NCBI RefSeq assembly: GCF_017309385.1
Contig: NZ_JAFJMJ010000002.1
Span: forward strand, 1,302,001-1,366,000
Origin: Amycolatopsis sp. 195334CR
GTDB taxonomy: Bacteria; Actinomycetota; Actinomycetes; Mycobacteriales; Pseudonocardiaceae
Direction: 5' to 3'
Length of the DNA stretch: 64,000 nt
Shown: piece after piece, positions 25,162 through 33,304 of the stretch
Layout of the letters: the number at the start of each line of letters is the position of its first letter
How positions within the stretch are numbered: position 1 is the first letter of the stretch
The notes under the pieces: model-generated
The model's input: only the letters and a program-made list of their open reading frames with translations
Database searches by the model: none
What the model was told of the DNA's origin: nothing
Translations under genes and position numbers: made by a program

Positions 25162-26459
25162 GCGTCCGCGGTCCGCAGCAGAAGTTCCTCCGCGAACAGG
25201 TCGCCGGCGAGTTGCAACGACAACGGCAGGCCGTCGGCGGTGGTGCCCATCGGGACGGCGAGCACCGGGTTGCCGACGCCGTTCCAGTACGGCGTGTTGA
25301 CCTTGCCGAACACCGCCGGGTTCTGCTGACCGGCTTCGTCGGAGACCTCGTCGAGGTACGGCGCGCCGATCGAGGCCGTCGGGCCGGCGACCACGTCGAC
25401 CTCCTCGAACAGCTCGGCCAGCGCCCGCCGCGCGACTTCTCGCACGCGCTGCGCCCGCACGTAACCGGCACCGGACACCATCGCCCCGCCCGCGAGGAAC
25501 CCCCTGGTGGACCGGTGGAAGTCGGCCCAGCGCGCGAGGAGGTCGTCCTGGTGTTCAGCGAACCCTTCGCAGCAGGCGGTCAGCAGCACGGCGCCGGACA
25601 GTTCCGCCCACTGCGGCAAGCGGACCTCGGTCAGCGCGGCACCGAGGTCGGCCAGCACGGCCAGCGCGGTCTCGAAAACGTCGGGCAACGCGGGGTCGGC
25701 GTCGTCGGGGAAGTGGTGTTCGCGCACCACGCCGATCCGCAGACCGGTCAGGTCCGGTGTTTCCGGCAGGGCCAGGGGAGTGCCGGTGAGCACTTCGAAC
25801 ACGAGCGCGCAGTCGCGGGCGGTCCGGGCGAGCGGCCCGATCCGGTCGAGGCTGCGAGCCAGCGGCAGGCAGCCGTCGGCGGGAACTCGGCCGTAGGTGG
25901 GCATCAGGCCGGTGATCCCGCAGAACGCGGCGGGCATGCGGATGCTGCCCGCGGTGTCCGTGCCCAATCCGGCGGGGAACATCCCGGCGGCCACCCCGGC
26001 GGCGGTGCCGGAACTCGACCCGCCTGCCCAGCGATCGGGGTCCCACGGGTTGCGGGGTGCCGGGAACGGCTTGGCCGGATCGGGCACGCCGCAGCCGAAC
26101 TCCATGGTCGAGGTCTTCCCGATGATCACCGCCCCCGCCGCCTTCAGCCGGGTGACCGCGGTGGCGTCGATCCCGGTGCCCCAGCCGTCGCCGAGCACCA
26201 GGCTCTGCGCGGTGGTCGGTCCTTCCGCGACCGCGATCAGGTCCTTCACCCCGAACGGAATCCCGTGCAGCGGCCCGCGATCCCGCCCGATGGCCAGTTC
26301 CGCGTCCGCCCGCCGGGCCGCCGCGAGCGCGCTTTCCGGGAACCGCGTGCGGTACACCCCGAGTTCGTCCTCCACGGCGAGCGCTTCCGTCACCAGCGCG
26401 ACACTGCTCGTCTCGCCTTGCCGCAACGCCGTCGCGGCGTCCGTCACATCGCTGTTCAC
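25068..26459 (-). CDS. Amidase (amidase-signature family)
   Basis: 463 residues. Catalytic Lys72 lies in GVKDLIAV, the Ser-rich loop GGSSSGTAAG at about 146-155, and the nucleophile Ser172 in TDTAGSIRMPA, so the Ser-cisSer-Lys triad is intact. It hydrolyses amides (or esters) to acids plus ammonia or amines. The GTG start at 26459 has no better alternative. The last 30 residues (CRPARAWKAGQSSSPSSC region) are read antisense to merR and look unlike an amidase C-terminus, so an ancestral stop may have been lost. Confidence 0.87.
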   Translation of the reverse strand: MNSDVTDAATALRQGETSSVALVTEALAVEDELGVYRTRFPESALAAARRADAELAIGRDRGPLHGIPFGVKDLIAVAEGPTTAQSLVLGDGWGTGIDATAVTRLKAAGAVIIGKTSTMEFGCGVPDPAKPFPAPRNPWDPDRWAGGSSSGTAAGVAAGMFPAGLGTDTAGSIRMPAAFCGITGLMPTYGRVPADGCLPLARSLDRIGPLARTARDCALVFEVLTGTPLALPETPDLTGLRIGVVREHHFPDDADPALPDVFETALAVLADLGAALTEVRLPQWAELSGAVLLTACCEGFAEHQDDLLARWADFHRSTRGFLAGGAMVSGAGYVRAQRVREVARRALAELFEEVDVVAGPTASIGAPYLDEVSDEAGQQNPAVFGKVNTPYWNGVGNPVLAVPMGTTADGLPLSLQLAGDLFAEELLLRTADAYQRACRPARAWKAGQSSSPSSCGQSSRPRR

Positions 26460-26502
26460 CGGGCCAGCGTGTCGGCTGAACCGCGGTTGAGCGCAACCCC
26501 GG

Positions 26503-27150
26503 CTACAGCGGGCCGGACTCGCCGAGGCGGCGCATGACGTTGTCCACCTGGGTGCGGGTGAGGGGGTCGGTGGCGAGCGGGTGGGCGGCGTCCGCGCGCA
26601 GGCCGTCGAGCAGGAAGCCGATGCTGCGCCGCCAGGCGTCCGGGGCGGTGGAGGCGGTGTGGCGCACCAGCATGGCGTTGGACCAGAACACGAAGATCAT
26701 GTCCTCGCGGGTGAAATCGGCGCGGAGGGCGCCCGCTTCCTGCGCCCGTGCGATGATCTCGCGCTCGCGTTCCTCGGTGACCCGGCAGACCACGGCGAGC
26801 TGCTCGGCGGCGTACCGCCGTGAGATCACGTCGTTGAGCGCGGGGTCGCACGCCTGGATGCGGGAGACGTCCTCGACGTACCCGGCGAACCCCTCCCACG
26901 CGTCCTCGCAGGCCAGCGCCCGTTCCGCCACCTCACCCAGCGCGGAGACGGCGAGGTCCGGCATCACCGCGTCGATCAGCCCTTCGCGGGAGCCGAACCG
27001 GTGGTACACCGTGCCCTTGCTCACCCCGGCGCGCTCGGTGATCTCCGCCAGCGGCGCGTGCAGCCCCTTCTCGCGGAACACCTCGACGGCCGCGGCCTTG
27101 AGCTTTTCCACGTTGCGGCGGGCGTCGGCACGCAGTTCGGGCTCGGGCAT
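26503..27150 (-). CDS. TetR family transcriptional regulator
   Basis: 215 residues from ATG 27150, which has GGAGG six bases upstream; an in-frame upstream start (27219) lies in the promoter. The helix-turn-helix is APLAEITERAGVSKGTVYHRF. It diverges from the small ORF and DsbA-family gene and has its own palindrome at 27164-27185. Its target is probably itself and perhaps the divergent pair. Confidence 0.85.
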   Translation of the reverse strand: MPEPELRADARRNVEKLKAAAVEVFREKGLHAPLAEITERAGVSKGTVYHRFGSREGLIDAVMPDLAVSALGEVAERALACEDAWEGFAGYVEDVSRIQACDPALNDVISRRYAAEQLAVVCRVTEEREREIIARAQEAGALRADFTREDMIFVFWSNAMLVRHTASTAPDAWRRSIGFLLDGLRADAAHPLATDPLTRTQVDNVMRRLGESGPL

Positions 27151-27163
27151 CGGACCTCCGGCT

Positions 27164-27185
27164 AACTTGACCCTGGTCTCAAGTT
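27164..27185. promoter_or_regulatory. Candidate TetR operator AACTTGA-N8-TCAAGTT
   Basis: Perfect 7-bp arms with an 8-base centre lie 14 bases upstream of the tetR start codon. The left arm contains TTGACC (27167-27172), a possible -35 of a plus-strand promoter with TACGCT about 19 bases on, so binding could regulate both directions. Confidence 0.6.
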
Positions 27186-27243
27186 TAGTGCTACGCTGCC
27201 ACGGTAGAACTTGGGGCATGGGTCAAGATAGGTGGTGGGTCCG

Positions 27244-27324
27244 GTGGGCGACCCGGAAGAGCGGCAAACCGAACTGGTGATCATCGAGGCCGAGGGTGAC
27301 TCCTGCGGCATCGACGGGTGCTGA
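27244..27324 (+). CDS. Small Cys-containing peptide upstream of the DsbA-family gene
   Basis: 26 codons from GTG 27244, with AGGTGG eight bases upstream; in-frame GTGs at 27232 and 27235 would add three or four residues. The peptide is acidic, reads EERQTELVIIEAEGD in its middle and ends CGIDGC. The stop overlaps the GAGGAG ribosome binding site of the next gene, whose start is nine bases on, so the two would be translationally coupled. The two terminal cysteines beside a thiol oxidoreductase suggest a redox partner or substrate. I do not recognise a family. Confidence 0.5.
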   Translation: MGDPEERQTELVIIEAEGDSCGIDGC

Positions 27325-27333
27325 GGAGCGCAA

Positions 27334-27969
27334 GTGAAGATCGAAGTGTGGTCCGACATCGTCTGCCCGTGGTGCTACATCGGCCAGCGGCGGCTGGCGA
27401 AGGCGCTCGACCGGTTCGATGGCGAGACCGAGGTCGTCTGGCGCAGCTTCCAGCTCGACCCCACCCAGCGCCGCGGCGAGAACCTTCCCACCGTCGACAT
27501 GATCTCGCGCAAGTACGGGGTCAGCCCGGCCGAGGCCGCGGCGATGAACGACCGCGTCACCGGGCTGGCCGCCGAGGAGGGGCTGACCTACCGGCTGGAC
27601 AAGGCCCTCACCGCCAACACCTTCGACGCGCACCGCCTCGCCCACTTCGCCGCGACGCACGAACTGGGCAACGCGATGCACGAACGGCTGTTGCGCGCGG
27701 CGCTGACCGAGGGCGAAGCCGTCGACCACACGGACACGCTCGTCCGCCTGGCCACCGAGGTCGGCCTGCCCGCCGACGAGGCCAGGACCGTGCTGGACGG
27801 TGACGACTTCGCCGAGGGCGTGCGCGCCGACATCGCCGACGCGCAGGCGCTCGGTGCGCGCGGCGTGCCGTTCTACGTCATCGACCGCGCCTACGGGGTC
27901 TCCGGGGCCCAGCCGGTCGAAACCCTGCTCGACGTCCTCCGGCAGGCATCGTCCACAGTGGCCTCCTGA
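27334..27969 (+). CDS. DsbA family oxidoreductase (FrnE-like)
   Basis: 211 residues, GTG start with GAGGAG upstream. The thioredoxin-fold active site CPWC is at residues 11-14, and the cis-Pro loop is RGVPFYVID. The long helical insertion is typical of cytoplasmic FrnE/2-hydroxychromene-2-carboxylate-isomerase-type proteins. There is no signal peptide, so it acts in the cytoplasm as a disulfide reductase/isomerase or GST-like enzyme. It converges on the gas-vesicle operon, with one base between the two stop codons. Confidence 0.87.
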   Translation: MKIEVWSDIVCPWCYIGQRRLAKALDRFDGETEVVWRSFQLDPTQRRGENLPTVDMISRKYGVSPAEAAAMNDRVTGLAAEEGLTYRLDKALTANTFDAHRLAHFAATHELGNAMHERLLRAALTEGEAVDHTDTLVRLATEVGLPADEARTVLDGDDFAEGVRADIADAQALGARGVPFYVIDRAYGVSGAQPVETLLDVLRQASSTVAS

Positions 27970-27970
27970 C

Positions 27971-28621
27971 TCACCAGCCCCACCGGGACGCCGGAGCGGT
28001 GGGTTCGGCGAGGAAGGTGAACGCGGGCAGGGGAGCCACGCAGTCGCCGTCGATGGCGGTGACGAGCTTGCGCGCGGCCTCGATCTTGGCCAGTGGCACG
28101 AGAAAGGCCCGGCGGTCCTCGGTCGGTTCGGCGTCCGGCAGCGGTGCCTCGGCCCTGGCCAGCGCGGACACCGGCGCCAGCAGGGTGTCCGCCCTGGCCC
28201 GGCGCCAGGCCACCAGCAGGTGCGCGATCCGCTCGCCCGCGCGGATGCGGGCGGCCAGGTCCGGGCCGTCGCCCAGCCGCAGGCCCGGGTTCTCCTCGTG
28301 CACCGCGCGCAACGCCGTGTCCTCGTCGAACCGCAGGTAGGCGTGGAGTTCGGCGACGCCGTCGAGCCGGTCGAGGTGGCCGCGCAGGCTGTGGGCGGAG
28401 CGGGCGAGCACCTCGGTCCGCACCACCTCCTCGTCCACCGCGGTGGTGCCGAACCGCAGCGGCACCACCGGCCCGTGCGGCACCAGTCCGGACAGGATTT
28501 CCAAGTGCCGCAAGGCATCCGGCTCGGCCTCGGTGACCACCACCGCCAGCTCCGCGCGGACCACGAGTCGGCGGTCGGTCGGGTGGCCGGCTCGCACCAC
28601 GCCGTGCAGGTTCAGCGTCAC
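27971..28621 (-). CDS. Gas vesicle protein GvpL/GvpF family
   Basis: 216 residues. GPVVPLRFGTT and the region VAELHAYLRFDE match the GvpF/L family of accessory proteins, which bind GvpA and nucleate assembly. It is the last gene of the operon; its start overlaps the gvpA-type stop (ATGA). The N-terminal half starts MTLNLHGVVRAG, a variant of the family's opening strand. There is a second GvpF/L in the operon. Confidence 0.8.
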   Translation of the reverse strand: MTLNLHGVVRAGHPTDRRLVVRAELAVVVTEAEPDALRHLEILSGLVPHGPVVPLRFGTTAVDEEVVRTEVLARSAHSLRGHLDRLDGVAELHAYLRFDEDTALRAVHEENPGLRLGDGPDLAARIRAGERIAHLLVAWRRARADTLLAPVSALARAEAPLPDAEPTEDRRAFLVPLAKIEAARKLVTAIDGDCVAPLPAFTFLAEPTAPASRWGW

Positions 28622-28992
28622 GACTCGTCGTGGCCCGGCGGGATCGCCGAGGCCGCAGGGGCCGGTGCGGGCGTGCCCACCGGCATCGGGGTGGAGAGCA
28701 GCCCGTAGGTCCCCGCCAGGCCCTGGCTGGCGAACGCCGGAACCGGCGCGGGGACCGGGTTCGTGCCGCTGTTCAGCGCGCGGCGCTGCACTTCGAGCCG
28801 CTGCATCGCCTCCAGGTAGCGGATGTAGGTGTCCACGCTGGCAAGCACGACCCGGACCTCGATGGTCAGCAGCTCGATGCCGATCACCGTGACGCGGATC
28901 GTCGCGTCGATGACCAGTCCCTTGTCCAGCAGGATGTTCAGTGCCTCGGCCAGGCCGCCGCCTGCCGGGGCGGGCACGATCGGTGCGCTCAC
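28618..28992 (-). CDS. gvpA: Gas vesicle structural protein GvpA-like
   Basis: 124 residues. LAEALNILLDKGLVIDATIRVTVIGIELLTIEVRVVLASVDTYIRYLEAM carries every GvpA hallmark: LDKGLVID, the VGIELL-type turn and SVDTYxxY. A Pro/Ala-rich tail of about 45 residues follows, common in actinobacterial shell proteins. It forms the amphipathic ribbed vesicle wall. Both ends overlap neighbours (stop/start ATGA), so stoichiometric excess of the shell protein must come from translation or mRNA stability rather than a separate promoter. Confidence 0.85.
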   Translation of the reverse strand: MSAPIVPAPAGGGLAEALNILLDKGLVIDATIRVTVIGIELLTIEVRVVLASVDTYIRYLEAMQRLEVQRRALNSGTNPVPAPVPAFASQGLAGTYGLLSTPMPVGTPAPAPAASAIPPGHDES

Positions 28993-29225
28993 GGTGGGGG
29001 AGTCCTTTCGGGTGCGGAGAGTGCTTCGCGCAGTTCGGCGAACTGGCGGTCCAGTGCGATCAGCGCCTGGCCGAGCCGTTCCACCTCCTCCGGGGACAGC
29101 GAGCCGTGCTCGACCCGGCGCAGGGCCTGGCGTTCCAGCAGATCGCGCAGGATCTCCAGGACCGCGACCACCACCTGGCCGAGTCCCTGCCCGGCGTCAG
29201 CGTGGATCCGGCGCGGGGGCGTCAC
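28989..29225 (-). CDS. gvpK: Gas vesicle protein GvpK
   Basis: 78 residues. The segment VVAVLEILRDLLERQALRRVEHGSL followed by SPEEVERLGQALIALD is the conserved GvpK core. It is shorter than cyanobacterial GvpK but typical for actinobacteria. It sits between two GvpA-family genes with 4-base overlaps at both ends. Confidence 0.85.
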   Translation of the reverse strand: MTPPRRIHADAGQGLGQVVVAVLEILRDLLERQALRRVEHGSLSPEEVERLGQALIALDRQFAELREALSAPERTPPP

Positions 29226-29398
29226 CGCCGCGCCTCGTCGATCGAGCAGAGCAGCAGCCGCAGGTCGAGCCGGATCAGGTCGATGCCGGCCAGCGAGATG
29301 AGCACGTCGCCGCTGATCACCGCGCCGCGGCCGATCACCCGGTCCAGCAGGTCGGCCAGGCCTTCGGTGGTCGGGTCGAGCGCGTACTCCTCAGGCAT
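29222..29398 (-). CDS. Small GvpA/J/M-family gas vesicle protein
   Basis: 58 residues. LADLLDRVIGRGAVISGDVLISLAGIDLIRLDLRLLLCSIDEARR is a GvpA-fold paralogue without tail, closest in length to GvpM/GvpJ/GvpS-type minor shell or nucleation proteins. The ATG at 29398 lies inside the 3' end of the preceding gvpF/L gene (8-base overlap). It is too short to assign a letter safely. Confidence 0.75.
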   Translation of the reverse strand: MPEEYALDPTTEGLADLLDRVIGRGAVISGDVLISLAGIDLIRLDLRLLLCSIDEARR

Positions 29399-30101
29399 CG
29401 GCGGCCGCCGACCTGGCGAACGAGTACGGCGGCCACGGACCGGTGATGTCCACGAGCACCTCACCGCGCACGCGCTCGATTTCGGCGTGGAACTCGGTCT
29501 CGCGGTCGGCGTGCACGAGGTACGCGGTGTCGAGCAGCAGGCCGGGGGAGCACTTGGGCGCGCAGTCGGTTGCCAGGCGCAGCAACGCTTCGTGCAGTCC
29601 GGCGGCGGCACCGGCGCCACGGCGGCGGGTGCGCTCGGCCGCGGCCAGGCGGCGGCGCCGCATCGCGAGGTACTCCGTTCCGGACAGATCGCCCGCCGGT
29701 TCCCGCTCCCCGGTGTCGGGAACGGACCGTGCCCGGACACCCCATTCGCGGTGCCCGGCCACCCGGTCGAGCGCCTCCCCGGCCGGGGTGTGGCGCTCGG
29801 TGAGCAGGCGGACCGCGGCCGCCCGGTCACGCAGGATCGTGCCGAAGCGGAACGGCAGCACCGGCTGGTGCTCGAACACCGCGCGCACCACGGCGTCGTG
29901 CCGTCGCGCCAGGATGACCAGCGGATCGTGCTCGCTGGGTTCGTCCACCCAGGCCGCCGGATCGGTGTCGAGCTCGGCGAACGCGGCCAGGTCCGTCTCC
30001 GCCACCACCAGGGCGAGGCCGCGGTGGGTGATCAGCCGGGTGTCCGCTGGTGGCCGGGCGGTGTCGCGCGTGATCGCGTACGCGCACAGGCCGCGGGTCA
30101 C
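29391..30101 (-). CDS. Gas vesicle protein GvpF/GvpL family
   Basis: 236 residues from GTG 30101, which overlaps the preceding stop (GTGA). The opening GLCAYAITRD, then HRGLALVVAETDLAAF and VLPFRFGTILRD, matches the two-domain GvpF/L family. It retains the longer and better conserved N-terminal domain of the two GvpF/L copies, so it may be GvpF. This is inference. Confidence 0.82.
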   Translation of the reverse strand: MTRGLCAYAITRDTARPPADTRLITHRGLALVVAETDLAAFAELDTDPAAWVDEPSEHDPLVILARRHDAVVRAVFEHQPVLPFRFGTILRDRAAAVRLLTERHTPAGEALDRVAGHREWGVRARSVPDTGEREPAGDLSGTEYLAMRRRRLAAAERTRRRGAGAAAGLHEALLRLATDCAPKCSPGLLLDTAYLVHADRETEFHAEIERVRGEVLVDITGPWPPYSFARSAAADA

Positions 30102-30394
30102 CGGCGGGACTCCCGTTCCAGCGCCTGCTCCAGTTCGAGCACCCGGTCGCGCAGCGCGGTGTTCTGCTCCTCCAGCGCCGGGGCGGTGGCGCTGCCGGGG
30201 GCGAAGAACGGGTCGCCGGTCCACCAGTCCATGCCCATCTCCTTGGCGGTCTGCGCGGAGGCGATGAACAGCCGGAGCTTCAGCGTGAGCAGTTCGATGT
30301 CGACCACGCTGACCGAGATGTCGCCGACGATGACCACCCCCTTGTCCAGCACCCGTTCCAGCACGTCGGCCAGCGAGTTCGAGCTACCGTCCAC
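30098..30394 (-). CDS. GvpA-family protein with C-terminal coiled coil (GvpJ/S-like)
   Basis: 98 residues, GTG start. LADVLERVLDKGVVIVGDISVSVVDIELLTLKLRLFIASAQTAKEMGMDWW is the GvpA-fold variant in which KEMGxDWW follows the second helix. This variant is widespread just after gvpO in actinobacteria. The last 30 residues form a heptad-like coiled coil (LEEQNTALRDRVLELEQALE). It is more likely a minor GvpJ/S-type component than the main shell protein. Confidence 0.78.
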   Translation of the reverse strand: MDGSSNSLADVLERVLDKGVVIVGDISVSVVDIELLTLKLRLFIASAQTAKEMGMDWWTGDPFFAPGSATAPALEEQNTALRDRVLELEQALERESRR

Positions 30395-30406
30395 AGTGGA
30401 TAAACC

Positions 30407-30724
30407 TCACAGGTCGGTGGTGCCACGGGTGTAGCGGCGCAACCGCTCGCAGGCGAGCAGTTCCCCGGCCGGGTCGACGTCGACCCGGTAGGTGGCCAGC
30501 ACCGTGGTGGTCGCCGGGATCCGTTCCAGCTCGACCACGTCGACCAGGACGGACCAGCCGCCCTCCGGTGTTTTCCGCACCCCGGTGACGCCATCGGGTT
30601 CCCGGCTGGTCAGCGCCTGGAACTGGGCGAGGGCGGCGCGGATCGCGTGCGCGGCCGTCATCGGTGCCGCCGGCTCGGGTGCGCCGGAGGGCGGGTGCGG
30701 TGGCTCGTGCGACGAACTTCCCAT
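30407..30724 (-). CDS. gvpO: Gas vesicle protein GvpO
   Basis: 105 residues. A flexible Pro/Ser-rich start is followed by the GvpO domain (RAALAQFQALTSREPDGV, GGWSVLVDVVELERIPATTTVLATYRVDVD, RLRRYTRG). GvpO is required for vesicle formation in haloarchaea and opens most actinobacterial gvp operons. The upstream 200 bases (30725-30923) hold the presumed operon promoter; I could not identify its -10/-35. Confidence 0.83.
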   Translation of the reverse strand: MGSSSHEPPHPPSGAPEPAAPMTAAHAIRAALAQFQALTSREPDGVTGVRKTPEGGWSVLVDVVELERIPATTTVLATYRVDVDPAGELLACERLRRYTRGTTDL

Positions 30725-30923
30725 CTCAGCGGCGAGATCGAACCCGGCGGGATTTCGTTACGGGACAGGGGGTGGGACATCGGCGGCCGGGACGTACCGT
30801 CCACGATGGCCGGTAGGCGGATCAGCGCAGCCGCGCCCTGCGGCCGGGGGAATGATCACCCCGCCAGCGGGCCCCAGGAAAATTCATCGCGGAATTTCGC
30901 CGGGTCCGTGATCACGGCGGCCG

Positions 30924-32270
30924 TCACCGGCTGGGGGCGGGGACCGGGAGCGGGGTGTCCGCCGTGGCGCGTGCGGCGGCCTCGCGTTCGGAAGCGCCCC
31001 ACGTCTCGCGTGTCACGAGCGCGGTCACCAGCCCCAGCACCGAGTACGCCAGGAACAGCAGCGCCGGCCCGAGCCAGCCCAGCCACAGGAACAGCAGGGT
31101 GGTCACGAACGGCGTGACCCCGGAGATCATCGCGGAGATCTGGTACGCCAGCGAAGCACCCGAGGATCGGGTCTGGGCCTGGAAGAGCTCGGGGAACCAC
31201 GCGCCCTGCGCCCCGGCGAGCGCGTTCTGGCAGACCGCGTACGACACCACGATGGTGACCACGATGGCGATCAGCGAGGCGGTGTTGACCAGCAGGAACA
31301 TCGGGATCGCCCAGAGTGCGGCGAACAGCGTGACCCAGACGTAGACCGGGCGCCGCCCGATGCGGTCGGTCAGGCTCCCCCAGGCGATCGTCGCCCCGAC
31401 GCCGATCGCCGACGCGATGCACAGCGCCATGATCGTTTCGCCGCTGCTGGCCAGGTTCTCCGACTTCAGGTACGAGATCAGGTAGGTGATGGCGACCGCG
31501 TACCCGGCCGTCTCGGCGATCCGCAGCCCGATGCCGCGCAGCACGTTGCGCCAGTCCTCGCGCAGCACCTGGGCGATCGGCGCCTTCACCAGGTCACCGC
31601 GATCGCGCACGTCCTCGAACACCGGGGACTCGGGCACCTTCGCGCGCACCACCAGCCCGACGATCACCAGGATCAGGCTGGCCAGGAACGGCACCCGCCA
31701 CGCCCAGTCGCCGGCCAGGTTCACCGACACCAGGAACACCAGGTTCGCCAGCAGCAGCCCGATCGGGAACCCGGCCTGCACCACCCCGGTGAACCTGCCC
31801 TTGCGGCGCCACGGCGCGTGCTCGTAGGTCATCAGGATCGCGCCGCCCCATTCGGCGCCGTAGGCCACGCCCTGGATGATCCGCACGGTGACCAGCAGCG
31901 CCGGGGCGAGCACGCCCGCCGTCGCGTAGGTCGGCAGCAGCCCGATGGCGAAGGTGGCCAGCCCCATCACGATCAGCGACGCGACCAGCACCGGCTTGCG
32001 GCCGATCCGGTCGCCGAGGTGGCCGCCGATGATGCCGCCGACCGGGCGGGCGACGAACCCGACGCCGAGCGTGGCGAACGCCGACAGGGTGCCGACGACC
32101 GGCGACGCCTGGGGGAAGAAGGCGGGTCCGAAGTAGAGCGCCGCAGCCGTGCCGAACCCGATGAAGTCGTAGCTCTCGATCACGGCGCCCGCGGTGGAGC
32201 CCCAGGCGACGCGCCGCGCGTCGGCCGTGCCGTGCACCGGGCCGCGCGGGGTGAGCGCTTCGTTGCGCAT
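30924..32270 (-). CDS. MFS transporter, metabolite:H+ symporter (MHS) type
   Basis: 448 residues from ATG 32270 with AGAGG upstream. Twelve hydrophobic segments are present; the loop 2-3 signature GHLGDRIGRKPVLV and the mirrored loop 8-9 copy GSLTDRIGRRPVYV place it among MHS/ShiA-ProP-like importers. It diverges from the sugar isomerase gene across a promoter packed with TGTYRACA motifs, so it is probably the uptake system of the polyol/sugar cluster. Confidence 0.85.
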   Translation of the reverse strand: MRNEALTPRGPVHGTADARRVAWGSTAGAVIESYDFIGFGTAAALYFGPAFFPQASPVVGTLSAFATLGVGFVARPVGGIIGGHLGDRIGRKPVLVASLIVMGLATFAIGLLPTYATAGVLAPALLVTVRIIQGVAYGAEWGGAILMTYEHAPWRRKGRFTGVVQAGFPIGLLLANLVFLVSVNLAGDWAWRVPFLASLILVIVGLVVRAKVPESPVFEDVRDRGDLVKAPIAQVLREDWRNVLRGIGLRIAETAGYAVAITYLISYLKSENLASSGETIMALCIASAIGVGATIAWGSLTDRIGRRPVYVWVTLFAALWAIPMFLLVNTASLIAIVVTIVVSYAVCQNALAGAQGAWFPELFQAQTRSSGASLAYQISAMISGVTPFVTTLLFLWLGWLGPALLFLAYSVLGLVTALVTRETWGASEREAAARATADTPLPVPAPSR

Positions 32271-32324
32271 GTCGATTGCCTCTCTGCCAGGGGCGGTCTC
32301 CACGGTAGGCCGTGTCCGCCAGCC

Positions 32325-32447
32325 TGTTAACAATGGTGGCCATCGTGCGACTCGGAGCATCCTCTGTCAACAGCGATATCCGGACAAAGTGCATCTGTAA
32401 CTGCGATATCCAGCGAAACCTTGTCTGTCGACAGTTCTCTGTTAACA
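32325..32447. promoter_or_regulatory. Array of four TGTYRACA palindromes in the divergent promoter
   Basis: TGTTAACA (32325-32332), TGTCAACA (32365-32372), TGTCGACA (32426-32433) and TGTTAACA (32440-32447). The last overlaps a likely -10 (TAACAT, 32442-32447) nine bases before the isomerase ATG, and the first lies near the MFS promoter. In addition, GCGATATCC occurs twice (32373-32381 and 32403-32411) as a direct repeat 30 bases apart. The GT-N2-AC core fits FadR-type GntR regulators, and one is encoded in this cluster at 36246-36926. Confidence 0.55.
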
Positions 32448-32456
32448 TTGCCCACC

Positions 32457-33278
32457 ATGGACCGAACCGGATGGCCGGGCTGCTCGACGATCAGCTTCCG
32501 GCACCTGCCGGTCGAGGCGGCGCTGTCCGTCATCGGCGAGTGCGGTTTCGCCGAGGTCGACCTCGGTGCGCTGCCGGGCGTGTGCGACCACGTCCCGTAC
32601 GACCTGACCGACGACGCCGTGCGCGAGGTCGCCGCGGTGGTCGGTGGCTCGGGGCTGCGGGTCCGCTCGGTCAACGGCGACATCGGCGATCTCAACCGCC
32701 CCTTGGACCAAGCCGGGCGGCGCGCCAGGGACACCCACCTGCGGCGCCTGCTCGACCTGACCGCGGCCTGCGGTGCGGAGGCGCTGGTCCTGCCGTGCGG
32801 GGCGCTGTCGCACGAGCCGATCGTGACCCTGGAGTCCGATGTGGACCTCGTCGCCGCCCAGCTGCACCGGGCCGCGGCGACCGCGGCCGGGCACGGCGTG
32901 GCGATCTGGGTCGAGGCACCGCACTTCTTCCGCCTGTGCTGGAACACCGACCTGGCCGCGAAGCTGGCCGACCGGCTGGACCCGGCGGTCGGCCTGGTGC
33001 TCGACACCAGCCACATCGTCGCCTCCGGCGGTGATCCGGCGGCCTACGCCGAACGGTTCGCGGGCCGCGTCGCGCACGTCCACCTGCGTGACGCGAAGGC
33101 AGGCCGGATCAACCACAGCATCGGCAACGGCGTGGTCGACTTCCCGGCCACCTTCGCCGCCCTCCGCGCTACCGGCTACCAGGGGCGGTGCTCGCTGGAG
33201 CTGGAGACGCGGGACGTCGCCGACCACGAACGACCGGCGGCCGCGATGCGGGCCGCGGCCTACATCGCCGGCCTGTGA
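32457..33278 (+). CDS. Sugar phosphate isomerase/epimerase (AP-endonuclease-2-fold TIM barrel)
   Basis: 273 residues. The xylose-isomerase-like barrel is clear: ISFRHLPVEAALSVIGECGFAEVDLG at the start, then HGVAIWVEAPHFF, LVLDTSHIVASGGD (metal-binding D/H), AHVHLRDAK and CSLELETRD. Such enzymes isomerise or epimerise ketoses, aldoses or inosose-type sugars. The start is ATG 32457; upstream in-frame ATG 32421 lies in the promoter. As first gene of the operon it probably converts the imported sugar to the ketose used by the kinase. Confidence 0.82.
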   Translation: MDRTGWPGCSTISFRHLPVEAALSVIGECGFAEVDLGALPGVCDHVPYDLTDDAVREVAAVVGGSGLRVRSVNGDIGDLNRPLDQAGRRARDTHLRRLLDLTAACGAEALVLPCGALSHEPIVTLESDVDLVAAQLHRAAATAAGHGVAIWVEAPHFFRLCWNTDLAAKLADRLDPAVGLVLDTSHIVASGGDPAAYAERFAGRVAHVHLRDAKAGRINHSIGNGVVDFPATFAALRATGYQGRCSLELETRDVADHERPAAAMRAAAYIAGL

Positions 33279-33304
33279 AACCGAGAACCAAGGAGACGAC
33301 AAGG

